Shown: one piece after another, positions 34,553-46,654 of the stretch
Layout: the number at the start of each line of letters is the position of its first letter
Numbering within the stretch: the first letter of the stretch is position 1
Source: Diphasiastrum complanatum
Taxonomy: Eukaryota > Streptophyta > Lycopodiopsida > Lycopodiales > Lycopodiaceae
Length of the DNA stretch: 64,000 nucleotides
Direction of reading: 5' to 3'
NCBI GenBank assembly: GCA_029204225.1
Contig: CM055114.1
Location: forward strand, 12,522,144-12,586,143
Program-made: the position numbers and the translations under genes
The notes under the pieces: model-generated
The model's database searches: none
The model's input: the letters and a program-made list of their open reading frames with translations, nothing else
Told to the model about the DNA's origin: nothing

Positions 34553-36078
34553 TAATAAAACTGTGCAACATCACAACTCTTTTCATACAACAGATCAAAA
34601 TTTGTATGAATCGGCTAGAGGGATAGCATCCTGAAACCAACATGAGGACAACACCATGAGAAAAAGCCTTTGTTAGCCTATGAATCCACGTAAGGTAAAG
34701 GTTTGATACTATCCCGACCAAAGGATAGTCGGATTTACACCACAAGGATGCATAGAGAGAGATTAACGACACATAGCTCCTCTTGCCAAACCTTTTGAAA
34801 CCTTTATTCATAACCCACCAAGGTGAAACATAGCTGAAAGCATACAGTACTTCAAAAAAAAGCACCGCAAAGTGAAACAAATTTTAAGACATTTCGCTGG
34901 TACCTGCCACCATCCCACCACACAAAACCGCACAAGTTAGCACAGTGAGGAAGACAGGTACGTCAGTTGTTATCCATGTCCAAAATAACTTTAACAGCTT
35001 AACAACTTATAATATTTTATGTAAAAATGTAGTCCAATCATCCCTATGTAAACATCATTACTAGCAATAGTAGGTCTTCCCATATTATTACCATATTAGG
35101 GCATTCCGCCATTCTGATCAGTTTTATGGTACTACTCCATATCAATTTATAGACTTAAAACATATGTATTTGAAGAAATAACTGTGCTAAATCAGTTGCA
35201 AATCGTAAACGAGAGATAGCATGGATTACTACTCAAGTATGGGGCCAATCCAAGCCATACCAATACCTGAACCCATAATATGCATCGTAACATTTTCGAA
35301 ACCCTTGAGCATATCCATGCTTTTCAAGGGTACGCCAACTACCACCTTGTTTTATTGATTTTTTAGTACCAATCGTGTCTTTAAAAAAAATATCAACAAT
35401 ACTTGTGCATAGTTTTTTTTTTAAAATAGCCAAGTAAATTACCCTAACAATTGCAAAAGGATTGGGACAAATCCATACCAAACCAATTCCTACCAGTGTA
35501 GCATTCCCCTGTACAAATCCATGTACATTAGGGGTGCCTAGGTTATCTATACTTGTGTTATCATTTATAGCCTTTAAACATGGGAAGAGTAACTTGCAAC
35601 ATCATCATAAGTGTAGCCATAGTTAACTAAGCATGCTTTTCATTGAAGAATGAAAAAAATTGAATGATGTAGTTTGTTTAACCCTGTTTATCGATATAAA
35701 AACATCTTCTTTAACTTACCACCATTCATATTCATAGTGTAAACACTATTACTACATTGCACATTAGTGTGCAAATTAAAGTATTGTAGTACTAACCTGA
35801 ATAGTTGTCGAATACGAATCCTGTGAGAAAGTCATGTTTGTTTATGAAAGACGTTTCCCTTTAAGAGTGCTAGTAAGAGTATTCGAGTCTAATCTATGCC
35901 ATAGTAGTGATAGCATAAAAAGCAATGCCAGTCAGTATGTCTTTATCTATGAAATGCATTATCTGCATATGGTAAAGAGCATACAACTACCCATCATTTT
36001 TAGTCTCTTTATCGAAGCACATACCTGTATGAGAGTGTGAACCGAATCTGAAAATGGAATCGAGGTGTAATGCTGCAG
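34490..36078 (-). repeat. Dispersed repeat R, copy C (left part)
   Basis: Reverse-complement match to copies A and B. It stops abruptly at CTGCAG (36073-36078); copies A and B continue, and that continuation is found at 61171 onwards. The break is the insertion site of element T. Confidence 0.88.
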
Positions 36079-38617
36079 TGTTAGGGCCATTTTTAGCAAG
36101 GGATTGGTCCAGCCAAAACGTCCTAAAAAAGTCAAGGGGCACCACTACTGATGGTGGCTATGCCCTACATGAGTAACGAAGGTCCTGCCACATCCAATCT
36201 TGGGGGCTTCCTCTATTACCCCGTGCTCCCAAACCGAGGCGGTAAAGATCTTACATGGGCTGGAAACCGATTTACTGTCTATGATGTGCTCGTGGAGTGC
36301 AAGTTATACGCACCTCTTTGTTTGCTAAGCGGCGGTATTTTCGCCGACCGTCGGGTCTAGGTACTTTGCTAGACAGTACCGACGGTGGGTGTGACTAGTG
36401 TGACACTTAACCAAGGCGGTGTATTTCAACCACGGATGGTGGACGACCTGCTCTGGTGTTTCACAGAGGTCGGGTCCAATTAATACGCTTCATAATGGAA
36501 AAATCGTAAGAAACACTTCAAAAACTTGACGATTCCATATAGCCGTTCAATAAATCTAACTCGGCAAGATGTTAACTACCCAACCTACGGTTCTCTTCAT
36601 ACAACACATTCTAAATCAGTACAAAACAAAGGTATTTACTTAACACTTTCCCTAAACAAGTTGGAAATAGGCAATCATCGTTCTAATTAGCTATGTCGCA
36701 TCTGTTTATAAAATATTACGTTTCCGGACTGAATTTGAATTTGTGCTAAAAACAATTCACTATAATGCACAATCGAACCATACTCTACGACAATCCATTC
36801 ACTAGTTAGGTACTTACAATTACTGAACTCAATCAACCAACATTCTCATTGCAAGCAAGTAATTCTGAGTCCATACTACCGGTAAACCCACAAATACGTA
36901 TAGACCTGATACTTCCGTGTCTACTTGTTCAAGAAAAAGATCACAATTGATTGTGTCATAGTAGGGACAGGGTAAGTGTGGAATCATCGAAATAATGAAG
37001 TTCTAAAATATGAAACACCTCACCCAGTACTAGCATGCTACAACTATGATTCTTGTTAATGTAGAACAATTCCAACCACAATAAAAAAATGATTTCTTGT
37101 TACGGACCATTCACTCAATAGACGAATGCAAGTATGGACTTCAAGCATGCGTATCCCTACGGAAAGCAAGTAAGTACCGAAATAACGTCTCTAAAAACGA
37201 CCGAGATGAAGCAAAACTATACCTCAGTGTGAGCGTAGGTGACCGGTAATCAGAGAAGTACTAGTCATGAATGCCTCATTGATCAATCACTTTCTCTTTG
37301 CTGCTTGCCTTCACACTTTGTCATGAATCTGTAGGTGGAGTAGAGATCGATGGATGAAACCCACAGAGGTATATCTAGAACAGTTTCAGGCAAAGAGTAG
37401 CTAGTGTAGAGATATCAGTGAGGACCGTGAGAAAGTCAGCGAGGGCTGACAAATGGCCGCAGCTCCAGCAGGATATACACAGCTCTGACAGCTAGGCAAA
37501 TCCTCGGACATTGTGTGGGGTTGATTCCATGCTGTAGGCAGGGCACATACAACTCATAGGCATACTGGGAGGCTACCCACAGGTCTAAAAAATGCAAGCA
37601 GACTAGGGAAATGGGCGGCAGCCTACAAAGTGGCCACAGACAAGCTGTTTCAGGCTTTAGACAGGGTGTATTCGTAGACAAAGGTGGGCAGAGATAGGGC
37701 AACTGGCCGCAACCAGGCCTGGAACCAGCCCCAGGCAGTGGTACAGGGCCTCAGTAGGGCTTTCTGGCCGCAGGCAGGTGGTACAGGGCCGCAGCAGATC
37801 ACAGGGCCAACAGGGTAGCAGGGCAATGCTGACAATCAGATAGCGAGCTGGTACAGGCAGTGCACAGAGGTCAAGTAGGGCCGCGTGCAGAAATGCAGCA
37901 AAAACAGACAGTAGAAGCCCCGTAGATAGGCTCAGAAAACAGTAGGCAGAGATGGGCAGCGCTGACAGTCAGAAAGATCTGTGGGTCAAAATAGGAGGCT
38001 ACCAACTGGAAGTGTGAATGTTGGCCACAAAAATAGGCTGATTTCTGACAGTAGAAGTGCGACTGAATTCTCAATAGAATTCGTTGGAGTTTCTCACAGA
38101 AATGCGAGTGATCTCTACCACCAAAATATCTTGATAACTGGCTGCATAAGTGCGCTTGTTTAGTGAGAGATTTCTGCCTTTGCCATCAATGATTGAATGC
38201 TACCACAAAAGTTCTTTTTTTGCCGATTGAAAGTGTGATGGATCAGTGGACCCTGAGTAATATGCAGCAACGGCCACAACTAGTAGCCATAGAATGTACT
38301 ATCAAAGATCATAGCAATATAGAAGGTGCTCTCCACAATGGAATTGTATTGTAACCTCTCTAAACCAAATGGCTTCTAACAATTCACGACACACACACCA
38401 ACCACACCTCCGGAACTTCACTTAGAAACCTCATCCCCCCAACACTCCCAAACATACTCACAACACACAATGTGGCACCAAACAACTCAACAACAACATA
38501 TCAATGAGTAACCAACCAAGCCTCCATAACCAAGTAGTTAACAAGAGCTAACTCACATCCATTCCCAAACACCCATTGATATCACCTTCACTCACTCAAT
38601 TGTTTGTAAAACCCTAG
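36079..38617 (+). repeat. T left LTR, part 1
   Basis: 2539 bp from TGTTAGGGCC to the G1 insertion point at CCTAG (38613-38617). A diverged copy of 36290-36490 occurs at 13960-14160. It contains a GC-rich block at 37430-37870. With part 2 the LTR is about 3.98 kb, long even for plant Gypsy and within the range known for Ogre-type elements. No clear plus-strand TATA box was picked out. Confidence 0.78.
37430..37870. other. GC-rich block within the T LTR
   Basis: Markedly richer in G and C than its surroundings, with recurring GGCCGCAG, ACAGGGCC and CAGGCAG words, especially 37680-37870. The minus ORFs here (37436-37702 and 37650-37835) are Pro/Cys-rich products of this composition and not credible genes. 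Confidence 0.6.
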
Positions 38618-39254
38618 TGTGAAAGATTCAACTAGTTTCATCACATTTTGCAATATTTTCATATTTGGCATATTGAGGCCAAAACTTGTTTTAGACTTAG
38701 AGGTTGACTTTTCAAAGTTCATTAGTCTAAATTTTATTTGAATAAACACTTTTTGAAAGTGTGGGAAAGATAGAATGCGAGTTTGAGTAGATTCAATTCG
38801 AATAAGTTGGGTACATTGAATCTAGACCCAAAATTGGTAGGGTTAGCATTTTGGTGGGAAAGCCAAGTGGCCAAATAGGGTTTGGACCTGCTATAAAAGG
38901 ATGTAACCATCTTCTCTCTTCTCTATCTCATTTCATGCTTATACATGGTTCTCTTGGGTTCTACTATCCATTGGTGTACTATCTTGGTGATTGCTTGCAA
39001 TTCTATGTGTAGCATGATCTATATTTGCTATTTTTGGATCCACACGTGTGAAATATAGTGGCTTGCTGGTTTTGTATGGACAGAAACAGTACATAATCAT
39101 TTCATTCAAGTTTGATCAAGTTCTATTAGTGTTTGCATCTCAAATTGTGTGTAGATGCTAATTTTTCTACATTGGTGAAATTGATAGTGTATTTCTCTTT
39201 CTAACCAAAGATCATTCAAGTAGATTGGATCTTAAGGATCTGAAATCTTTCACA
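38618..39254 (+). repeat. G1 5' LTR
   Basis: 637 bp, TGTGAAAGATTCAACTAG...GAAATCTTTCACA. TATA box CTATAAAAGG at 38891-38900, followed by a TCTTCTCTCTTCTCTATCTC pyrimidine run as in plant retrotransposon promoters. Confidence 0.97.
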
Positions 39255-39271
39255 TGGTATTAGAGCTTGTG
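39255..39271 (+). promoter_or_regulatory. G1 primer binding site
   Basis: TGGTATTAGAGCTTGTG directly after the LTR; initiator-Met type with C to T at the seventh base. G2 has TGGTATCAAAGCTTGTG at 55447. Confidence 0.93.
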
Positions 39272-39855
39272 TTTCAGGTTATGAAGGAGAAAATCAGATC
39301 TATCAACGATTTGTTGAAGATATCAAGTCTAGAGCATGCTAGAGAGGATTCTACACCAAAATCGGATTTTTTGCTTTTGTAGATTGGATCTTTTTGTAGA
39401 TCAAAACACTAAATAGGTCAATATACTTGTTCGATTCCATTTTTTAGATTCACATGCTGGATTTGGCCGATTTTTGGATCATTGGTTCAGCCTAAGTGGT
39501 GGCTCATAGATTGCATATCAAATTTTCAGCATTTGCATGTAGATTTGGAATAGTCAATTTTTTGTAATTTTGTCAAAACCCTAATTTTGATTGGATCTCT
39601 AGATAGTGAGGTTTCTGGACTTCATTTGAGTGTGATTCAATCTTAGGAAGTGGCAAAAGTCATTAGATTGAGGATAGATCATAGGTTGATCAAGATTCCA
39701 TGATTCTATGTGTTGATTTGCTTGGATAAGTGCTAGAAGAGAATTTGTGAGATAGTTTCAAATCTTGGTGATTTCTTTTGAAAGCATTTGTTGTTGCTCA
39801 AAGGAGTGCTTTGTGCATTGAAACAGGTTGAAAGAGAAGATCAGGTCATTGCTAC

Positions 39856-41150
39856 ATGGCAACCTCAATTGGAGTCATGTTGGAAGCCAATGATAGGCTT
39901 ACCTCAAGTAACTATTTATTATGGAAAGTGAGGATGGAGTCATTTCTTGAGATGAATGATGTTTCTTGTAGGTTTGAGGAAAGACCAACAACACAATAAG
40001 ATCAATTGAGGTATGACAAGAGGGCCAAGAAGACTCTACACATGATAAAGATGAATGTTACCAATGAACTTCTCAAGGAAGTTGGTAAGTGCACATCATC
40101 TTTGGAAGCTTGGAATTCATTGAAGAAGCTTTATGAATCCAAGTCTACTTCTAGAGTGTTGACTCTAAGAAGGCAAATCTTTTCTTGTTTGCAAAAGAAT
40201 GAAGAAAGTCCAAGTACTTTTGTTTTGAGAATGAAAGCATTGAATGATGAGTTAGCTTGCATAGATGAAAGCATTAAGGAAGGAGAGCTTATTCAAGTGA
40301 TTCTTAATGGCTTGTTGGATGCTCATGCTAACATTGTTCAAAGTATTGCTATTCAAAAGACTTTGCCAAATTTGATGGATCTTCAAGAGATCTTTATCAA
40401 TGAGGAATATAGGCTTCAAGCAAGAGGTGGATCTACATCGACACTTCAAGAGGATGCTATGTTTACAAAGGGCAAATTCAAGGGCAAAACCAAAAGCAAG
40501 TGGTCTAAAGGGCAAGATCAAGTGGATGCTTCTTCAAGTGGCAAAAAGAAGGATAGATCAAAGCTCAAGTGCTTCTATTGTGGCATCAAAGGACACTTTG
40601 CAAGTGAGTGCTACAAGAAGAAGAGAGATCGAGGAGACAAACAAGGTAATCTTACTCTTGATGAGGATGGTTTGGATGTGCAAGATGCAAATGATGATGC
40701 TTTTGTGATGTCTTCATGTATGCTTGCTAATGATGGAGATCTAGATCTTTGGTGGATTGATAGTGGAGCAAGTTCACACATGACCTTTCACAAAGAGTAC
40801 ATCACTTCTTTGTTGGCATATGGAGATGACAAGAGGGTGATGTACACGGCCAATGATGGTGAGTGTGCAATCAAAGGGATTGGCACAATTCCTATTTTTC
40901 TCTCTACAAATAGGAATGTTCATTTGGAGGATGTCTTGTCTATTCCATCTATTACCAAGAATTTGCTTAGTGTGAGTCAAATGCTAAGTAAGGGCCTCAA
41001 GGTGGAGTTTGATGGAGAAGCTTGTTTGATCAAAAGGAAGGATGTCTTGATTGGAAAAGATAAAAGGCAAGGGAGGTTGTTCAAACTAATGCTTGTGTTA
41101 TTGCTAACCAAGTTGGATGTGTTGCAAGGGAGCAAATTTCTATTCAAGAG
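39856..41150 (+). pseudogene. G1 gag and protease
   Basis: The start ATG at 39856 (MATSIGVMLEAN) follows the leader. A small deletion near 39960 and a TAA at about 40000 break the N-terminus, so only the frame from 40006 is open. UBN2-type gag at 40006-40450, Lys-rich linker, zinc knuckle CFYCGIKGHFASEC near 40570, and protease WWIDSGASSHMTFHKEY near 40750. A one-base loss near 41088 shifts the frame before integrase. Gag forms the particle and the knuckle binds element RNA. G2 gag is nearly identical and intact. Confidence 0.95.
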
Positions 41151-42330
41151 GTTTGGCACAAAAGGATGGCACACCTCAAATTCAAGTCATTGGAGGTAAT
41201 GGCAAGGAAGAAGGTTGTGATTGGTCTTCCAAGTTCCTTAAGTAATGACAAGCATGTTTGTGAGTCTTGTGCTTTGTCTAAGTCACATAGACTACCTTAT
41301 ACTAGATCTATTTCTAGATCTACAAAGCCTTTTCAACTTGTACATTCGGATATTCATGGATTTACTACAATTAGCAATAGTGGAGCTAAGATGTATTTAG
41401 CATTCATTGATGATTTTAGTAGATTTTGTTGGATCTATCTACTAAAGAGCAAGGATGAAGTGTATGATGTCTTTTTCAAGTTCAAGAATGCAAGGGAGAA
41501 CCAATTCTCCACAAAGATCAAGTGCTTGAGAGGTGACAATGGTGGTGAGTACATATCTAACAAATTCAAGGCCTTTTGTGATGAGCATGGGATCAAGATG
41601 GAGTATACAACATCAAGCACTCCACAACAAAATGGAGTGGCTGAAAGGAAGAATAGGACTTTATGTGAAAGTGCTAAAGCTATGAGGTTAAGTGCTAATC
41701 TTGACAAACCATTTTGGGATCAAGCTTTGTTGTGTGCCAATTTCTTGTGCAATAGGTGGCCGAGTGCTATTTTGGATGGAAGGACACCTTTTGAGATGCT
41801 ATTCAAGAGGAGGCCGAGTGTCAACTTTCTAAGAACCTTTGGATGCACATGCTATGTCAACATTACTCTTGATGATAGGACCAAGGAGGATCCATCTTCA
41901 AGAAGAGGTATTTTTGTTGGATATAGTGAGGTGAGTAAAGCCTACAAGGTTTACATTCCTTCTACTAACAAAGTGATTGTTGGTAGAGATGTCATTTTTT
42001 ATGAGGGAAACATTCCAAAGGTGTCTTCAAGCATCATTGATGGTAAAGTAGATGGATCTAACATTCTTGATGTTGATGAGAAGGATCCTACTTTGGATGG
42101 TGGTGATGATGGACCTTCATCAAGTCAAAAGCCAAGGAGAACATCAAGAGAAAGACAAGTACCTTCAAGGCTCACATATGATCAAAAGGGTAAGCAAGTA
42201 GTTTCTGGAAATTATGTTGCTTTCCTAACCTCTTTGGATGAGCCTACAAGTGTAGATCAAACAAGGAAAGAAGAGGAGTGGATCCAAGCAATGGATCTTG
42301 AGTATCAATCTCTTATGAAGAGTGGAACAT
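41151..42330 (+). pseudogene. G1 integrase and linker
   Basis: WHKRMAHLKF and CESCALSKSH form the HHCC zinc site; LVHSDIHGF, LRGDNGGEY and PQQNGVAERKN carry the D, D, E triad. GIFVGYSEVSKAYKVYIPS ends the domain and RRTSRERQVPSRLTYDQKGK the linker. Up to EEEWIQAMDLEYQSLMKSGT at about 42330 this is ordinary Copia; the expected next residues W-E-L-V, the start of RT, are missing and foreign sequence begins. The integrase core itself has no stop. Confidence 0.95.
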
Positions 42331-43195
42331 CTTTTGGAGGATCTTCTTGTGTACATGGAGCTATGCAAGTGGATGGATGTTATCTTGCTGTAAAATCAAG
42401 TAATGGATCTGGAAAACAAATTTTGCTCAATGACTTTGATGGTCAAGTTGAAAATCAAGAGGTTGATCTCAAAGCCTTCAACTAGTCAAAAGGGAAGTTG
42501 GCAATTTGGAGCTAGTCAAGAGCATCAAAGGAGAGGTAATTGGCAAAGGTGTTATGGATTTGTTTTTGCAGCATATTGAAGACTCAAGTAAGGTCAAAGG
42601 AGCAGCAAGGAAGTGTTGTTCAAGTTTACTTTACTTGTTCTATCTCATGTTTGAGCAATTTCATGTGGATGTGTGCAAATTGTCAAGATATGGTAAAACT
42701 AGTTACATTGGTGAGCATTGTTTTGATGTTGGATTTGTACTAGCATTCTTGGCTGATTTTGTTGATGGAAATGAAGCTATTGAAGGTTCATTATGTCACT
42801 CATCCATGGCTAAGTTTTCAAGTGTTGAGCTACTTGATGCCAATACTTGGAGATTGTCAATTTTTGGAGGCTCATTCATGGAGTATCATGGTGGATACAA
42901 GGCAACAAAGGACAAAGAAGGAGGAGACATGCAAGCAAAAGTTGATCACTCACATTTATTGTTTGTTTGCTGTATTTTTCCAGAGAGTTCAGAGTTGGAA
43001 GCATGGTGGAATCATTCCATTTACATTCTATTTGATTCTTCATGTTCTAGTCACATTTTTACATGTAAAATTGATGTAAGAAATAGTGAAGCATCCCAAG
43101 TGGACACTATTCTCTATATCAATTATGGTTGTTTCTATTTTAAGCATTACATGATCATTGAAAGAAGGTCTATTCTTAGGAAGAAGATCATTTTT
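42331..43195 (+). other. RT-replacing segment of G1, function unknown
   Basis: About 0.87 kb in the place of RT and most of RNase H (normally about 2 kb). In frame after MKSGT it reads SFGGSSCVHGAMQVDGCYLA; a one-base loss near 42478 (compare G2, intact there) shifts it, and the 309-codon ORF from 42506 carries it on through VMDLFLQHIEDSSKVKGAAR and WWNHSIYILFDSSCSSHIF to the RNase H tail. There are no RT motifs and no family I know. It is rich in Cys, Ser and aromatic residues. Related sequence occurs in G2 and G3. Confidence 0.8.
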
Positions 43196-43430
43196 ATGAT
43201 GGATCAAAGTTCTATTGTCAAAAATTATGCTAGGAGCAAGCATATTGAGATACAATATCATTTTGTGAGGGAGCGAGTCATTGCAAAGGAGGTGGAGCTT
43301 CAACATGTGTCTTCAAGGGAATGTGTAGTTGATATCTTCACCAAAGCATTGGGAAAAGACTTGTTCATAAAGCATAGGACTTCAATTGGAGTATTATCAA
43401 AGTCTATGCTAAAACTAGTTGAAGAGGGAG
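43196..43430 (+). pseudogene. G1 RNase H tail and purine tract
   Basis: MDQSSIVKNYARSKHIEIQY is a shortened D-N-Q-S-S-I-x-L-A-K-N...H-A-R-S-K-H-I-E-I motif; VDIFTKALGKDLF and LSKSMLKLVEEGV finish the polyprotein, whose TGA overlaps the LTR start. The catalytic D and E of RNase H lie in the lost part. GAAGAGGGAG at 43421-43430 is the polypurine tract. Confidence 0.93.
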
Positions 43431-44068
43431 TGTGAAAGATTCAACTAGTTTCATCACATTTTGCAATATTTTCATATTTGGCATATTGAGGCCAAAACTT
43501 GTTTTGGACTTAGAGGTTGACTTTTCAAAGTTCATTAGTCTAAATTTCATTTGAATAAACACTTTTCTGAAAGTGTGGGAAAGATAGAATGCGAGTTTGA
43601 GTAGATTCAATTTGAATAAGTTGGGTACATTGAATCTAGACCCTGAATTGGCAGGGTTAGCATTTTGGTGGGAAAGCCAAGTGGCCAAATAGGGTTTGGA
43701 CCTGCTATAAAAGGATGTAACCATCTTCTCTCTTCTCTATCTCATTTCATGCTTATACATGGTTCTCTTGGGTTCTACTATCCGTTGGTGTACTATCTTG
43801 GTGATTGCTTGCAATTCTATGTGTAGAATGATCTATATTTACTATTTTTGGATCCACACGTGTGAAATACAGTAGTTTGCTGGTTTTGTACGGACAACAA
43901 CAGTACATAATCATTTCATTCAAGTTTGATCAAGTTCTATTAGTGTTTGCATCTCAAATTGTGGGTAGATGCTGATTTTTCTACATTGGTGAAATTGATA
44001 GTGTATTTCTCTTTCTAACCAAAGATCATTCAAGTAGATTGGATCTTAAAGATCTGAATTCTTTCACA
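43431..44068 (+). repeat. G1 3' LTR
   Basis: 638 bp, same ends as the 5' LTR; TATA box CTATAAAAGG at 43705-43714. Followed by CCTAG (44069-44073), the target duplication. Confidence 0.97.
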
Positions 44069-44073
44069 CCTAG

Positions 44074-45510
44074 CATAACCAAACAATCAATCAAGAGGGC
44101 ACACCATTCCAACCACAACCAATACATTCAAGGTAAGGTTACTAACAAACCTCACTCAATCCCCCACAATCAAGCATTCCCCTTTAAAACAAGCTAGCAT
44201 GTGAACACTACAAGACAAGCATTCATTCTCAAACTAGCTCACATTACCTTCCATCCACTAACTCTCAACACTATCCTCAACACTCATCCCACAACTACAA
44301 TTCAAGGCACTACCTCCAAGCAAATCACACTCATATGAGGCAAGACAACAAGGATACAAAAGCTCTAACATCAAAATACACTAACTTAACACACATCCCC
44401 AAATACAAAGAGTTGGCTCCTTTTTATAGGAAAACCCAAGTGTCCCCTTTCAAAATGAGGCTTTGCCAATTTTCATGCCCTTCAAGCCCTCTTTGCCATT
44501 TGTCCTTAACCCATTTGATGGTACACCTAGTGGCCTCCATAAGAGAGTGGGGGAGTGGTGCATTCAAGGCTCTCTTCCAAAACTAGCCAAAATGCCATTT
44601 TTGTCAAAGGCTAGGGAGGCCATTCAAGTTTCCCCTTTGGTACACCCTAGAAGCCCAAAATGTCAATGGCTAGTGGGTGTACCTCCCAATTGTTATAGCC
44701 TCCAAGGTGTTTGGGCATTTAATATCCAAATTTTGGGTGAGGCCCTTTTTCAACCCCTATTTTTAGTAGGCGGCCTTCGTTTTTTCTTTGGGTACTTTCG
44801 TTTTTGGCCTTTCTTCGATTTTTCAAGGGCCGTGCGCCTATTGCTCATTTGCCTAGATTTTTGGCATGTTGGGTAACCACTTGGCCCGCACATTTCGTTA
44901 ATTGCCCGTAAATTTCCCAACTTTGCCGTTAGGGTTTCTGTGACTCCTTGACACTGAATCTATATTTCTCGGTCCCGTTTTTACCCAAAACTTTTCTTTC
45001 TCGGTTTTTTCTTCTGTGGTTGACTTTTTCGGCATTCATGACTAGGGCTCCCACGACAATACGGTTTCCCTGAAAAATACACTAAGTGATCATATATTAG
45101 TAAAAATGGACTCAGTACACGGTGAGATTTTAGCACGGTCATACCGACTATTTTTTTACAACTGGCCTTTTTTTTGAAAAACCGTAAAATATTTATCGGC
45201 CATTTCTAAGGCCGCAAAATTTGCTCTAGCCTCATTTAGGGCTGGTTGGGACCCAATTCTAGGTGGACAGACACTTTTGGCTCGGTCTTACAAAACTTGA
45301 CCACAAAATATTTTTGACGATTTTTTTGAAAGTCAGTTTCTTACTTTTAAACTGTGTCTACCCACTTTAGGGCAGGTTGGGACCCAATTCTAAGGCAAAT
45401 TTGTGCCGATTTTTTTCTAATAACCGAGTTTTACATGCCGGGTTTTTCAATTATTGCAAACTTAAACTTCAATATTAGTCCGATTTTCCGTGCAAAAATA
45501 TTGGCTAACA
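44074..45510 (+). repeat. T left LTR, part 2
   Basis: 1437 bp from CATAACCAAAC to TTGGCTAACA, matching 59727-61165 along its whole length. A minus-strand TATA-like CCTATAAAAAGG lies at about 44419-44430. ORFs of 83 and 137 codons (44335-44586 and 44463-44876) also exist in the other copy simply because the two are nearly identical. Confidence 0.85.
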
Positions 45511-45528
45511 TTGGCGACTACCAATGGG
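45511..45528 (+). promoter_or_regulatory. Probable T primer binding site
   Basis: TTGGCGACTACCAATGGG follows the LTR end directly. It resembles the TTGGCGACTCCACTGGGG-type sites I recall from plant Tat/Ogre Gypsy elements. Read the other way the same bases are not purine-rich, so they do not fit a polypurine tract. Confidence 0.6.
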
Positions 45529-46654
45529 TAGTATGGTCCCCATACGGCGGACCTAGAGTCTCTGGTTTCGCAGACCAGCTCTTGGTGGTGAATCAAGTTA
45601 GTGGGCTCAGCACCCTTGTTAGGTGTTGCTAACCACAGTGAGTTGGTAGGATGTCTTCAACAGCTTCCTACCCAAAGGCCATCGATTTAGCCCTTAGGAT
45701 CCATCTGCAATCGGATTGTATTTAACCACAGCATCTTTGAACAGTTTGGTGTCTTCATTCCTGCAAAAACCCACCTGTGACCTAAATGGCAAATGCTCCC
45801 AATTCTATCATATGTAAGGCAATGCCCACTTTAGGACCCATGCATGGAGGGATATGCAAATGCATATCTCAGGATTGGAGATGGGATGATATGGATGCAA
45901 GTCATCAGTATTGTGTCTAACACTGTGTCATTGATGTGTGTGTGAATGCATACGCAATGAGGCTTTAGTGCCCCAACTCTGAAACCGGTCCAGACTGGTG
46001 ATTATCAATTCTTTTTTCGTTTAGACATTCAACTTATACTCTCTAAGAACGGATTCAACAGGGAATAACCATCTAGTCTCCTCTCTGTACTGACTCTTCT
46101 CTCAAGCCCTATATTCTGACAATAGTCCATGTAGGACAACTTACTGTCCTAAGATCCAATACACAAGGTGCTAAGAAGTACTGGTTTTCCGCTAGTCTAT
46201 GGAATCAATTAGGAAAATCGTCCTCACCTCTAATGGATGTGCGAGGCGTCACTCATCCTCACAAATTGGTTCGAGATCTGACACATATAGATGAAGTCTG
46301 TTTCTTTTTTCTCTTTTTTCTCTTACTTTTTTCTCAGTCTTTCTTTCTCTCTCTTTTTCTGTTTTTCTTTTTCCTTTTCTTTTTTTTTATATATTTTTCT
46401 ATTGTGCCTTACCCATTGGGCCATTGAGTCACTCCCCACCCCACTGCACTGTTTTTGTTCCCACTTTTTCCTTTCTCAATCCCCCCTCAACTATGCATCT
46501 ATATAGTCATTTATGCCCATAGAAGTTAGCAAATGTCCAAATGCAACTCAGAGTTTTGAGATGCAATAAAGATGTATGCATAGAAAACTGAGACTTGCAA
46601 CAGATGCTCACCATACCGTGTCTAGTGTATGATGCATAATAGTGAGGTGGGTGG
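45529..46654 (+). other. T leader-like non-coding region
   Basis: After the primer site comes non-coding sequence with no ORF of note. A polypyrimidine run of about 110 bp at 46300-46410 gives leucine/phenylalanine-rich false ORFs. Confidence 0.5.

Larger units (their letters stand above)
38618..44068 (+). mobile_element. Copia element G1 (RT-less), nested in T LTR
   Basis: 5451 bp with two LTRs, primer site, purine tract and the 5-bp target duplication CCTAG (38613-38617 and 44069-44073). LTRs differ at about 20 of 637 positions by hand count. Internal order: gag, protease, integrase, a 0.87-kb non-RT segment, RNase H tail. There is no Y-x-D-D or other RT motif, so G1 is non-autonomous by structure and not only by mutation. 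Confidence 0.93.

Noticed and set aside
44335-44876. 83- and 137-codon ORFs conserved between the two T LTR copies
   Set aside because: The LTR copies are nearly identical in DNA, so shared ORFs carry no information; the peptides are low in complexity and have no motif.
45511-45530. Reading these bases as the polypurine tract of a minus-strand T 3' LTR
   Set aside because: On the minus strand they read mixed purine/pyrimidine, while on the plus strand they resemble a Tat-type primer site; the possibility is kept open in the findings.
46233-46506. Leu/Phe-rich ORFs resembling membrane segments
   Set aside because: They come from a polypyrimidine run on the plus strand.
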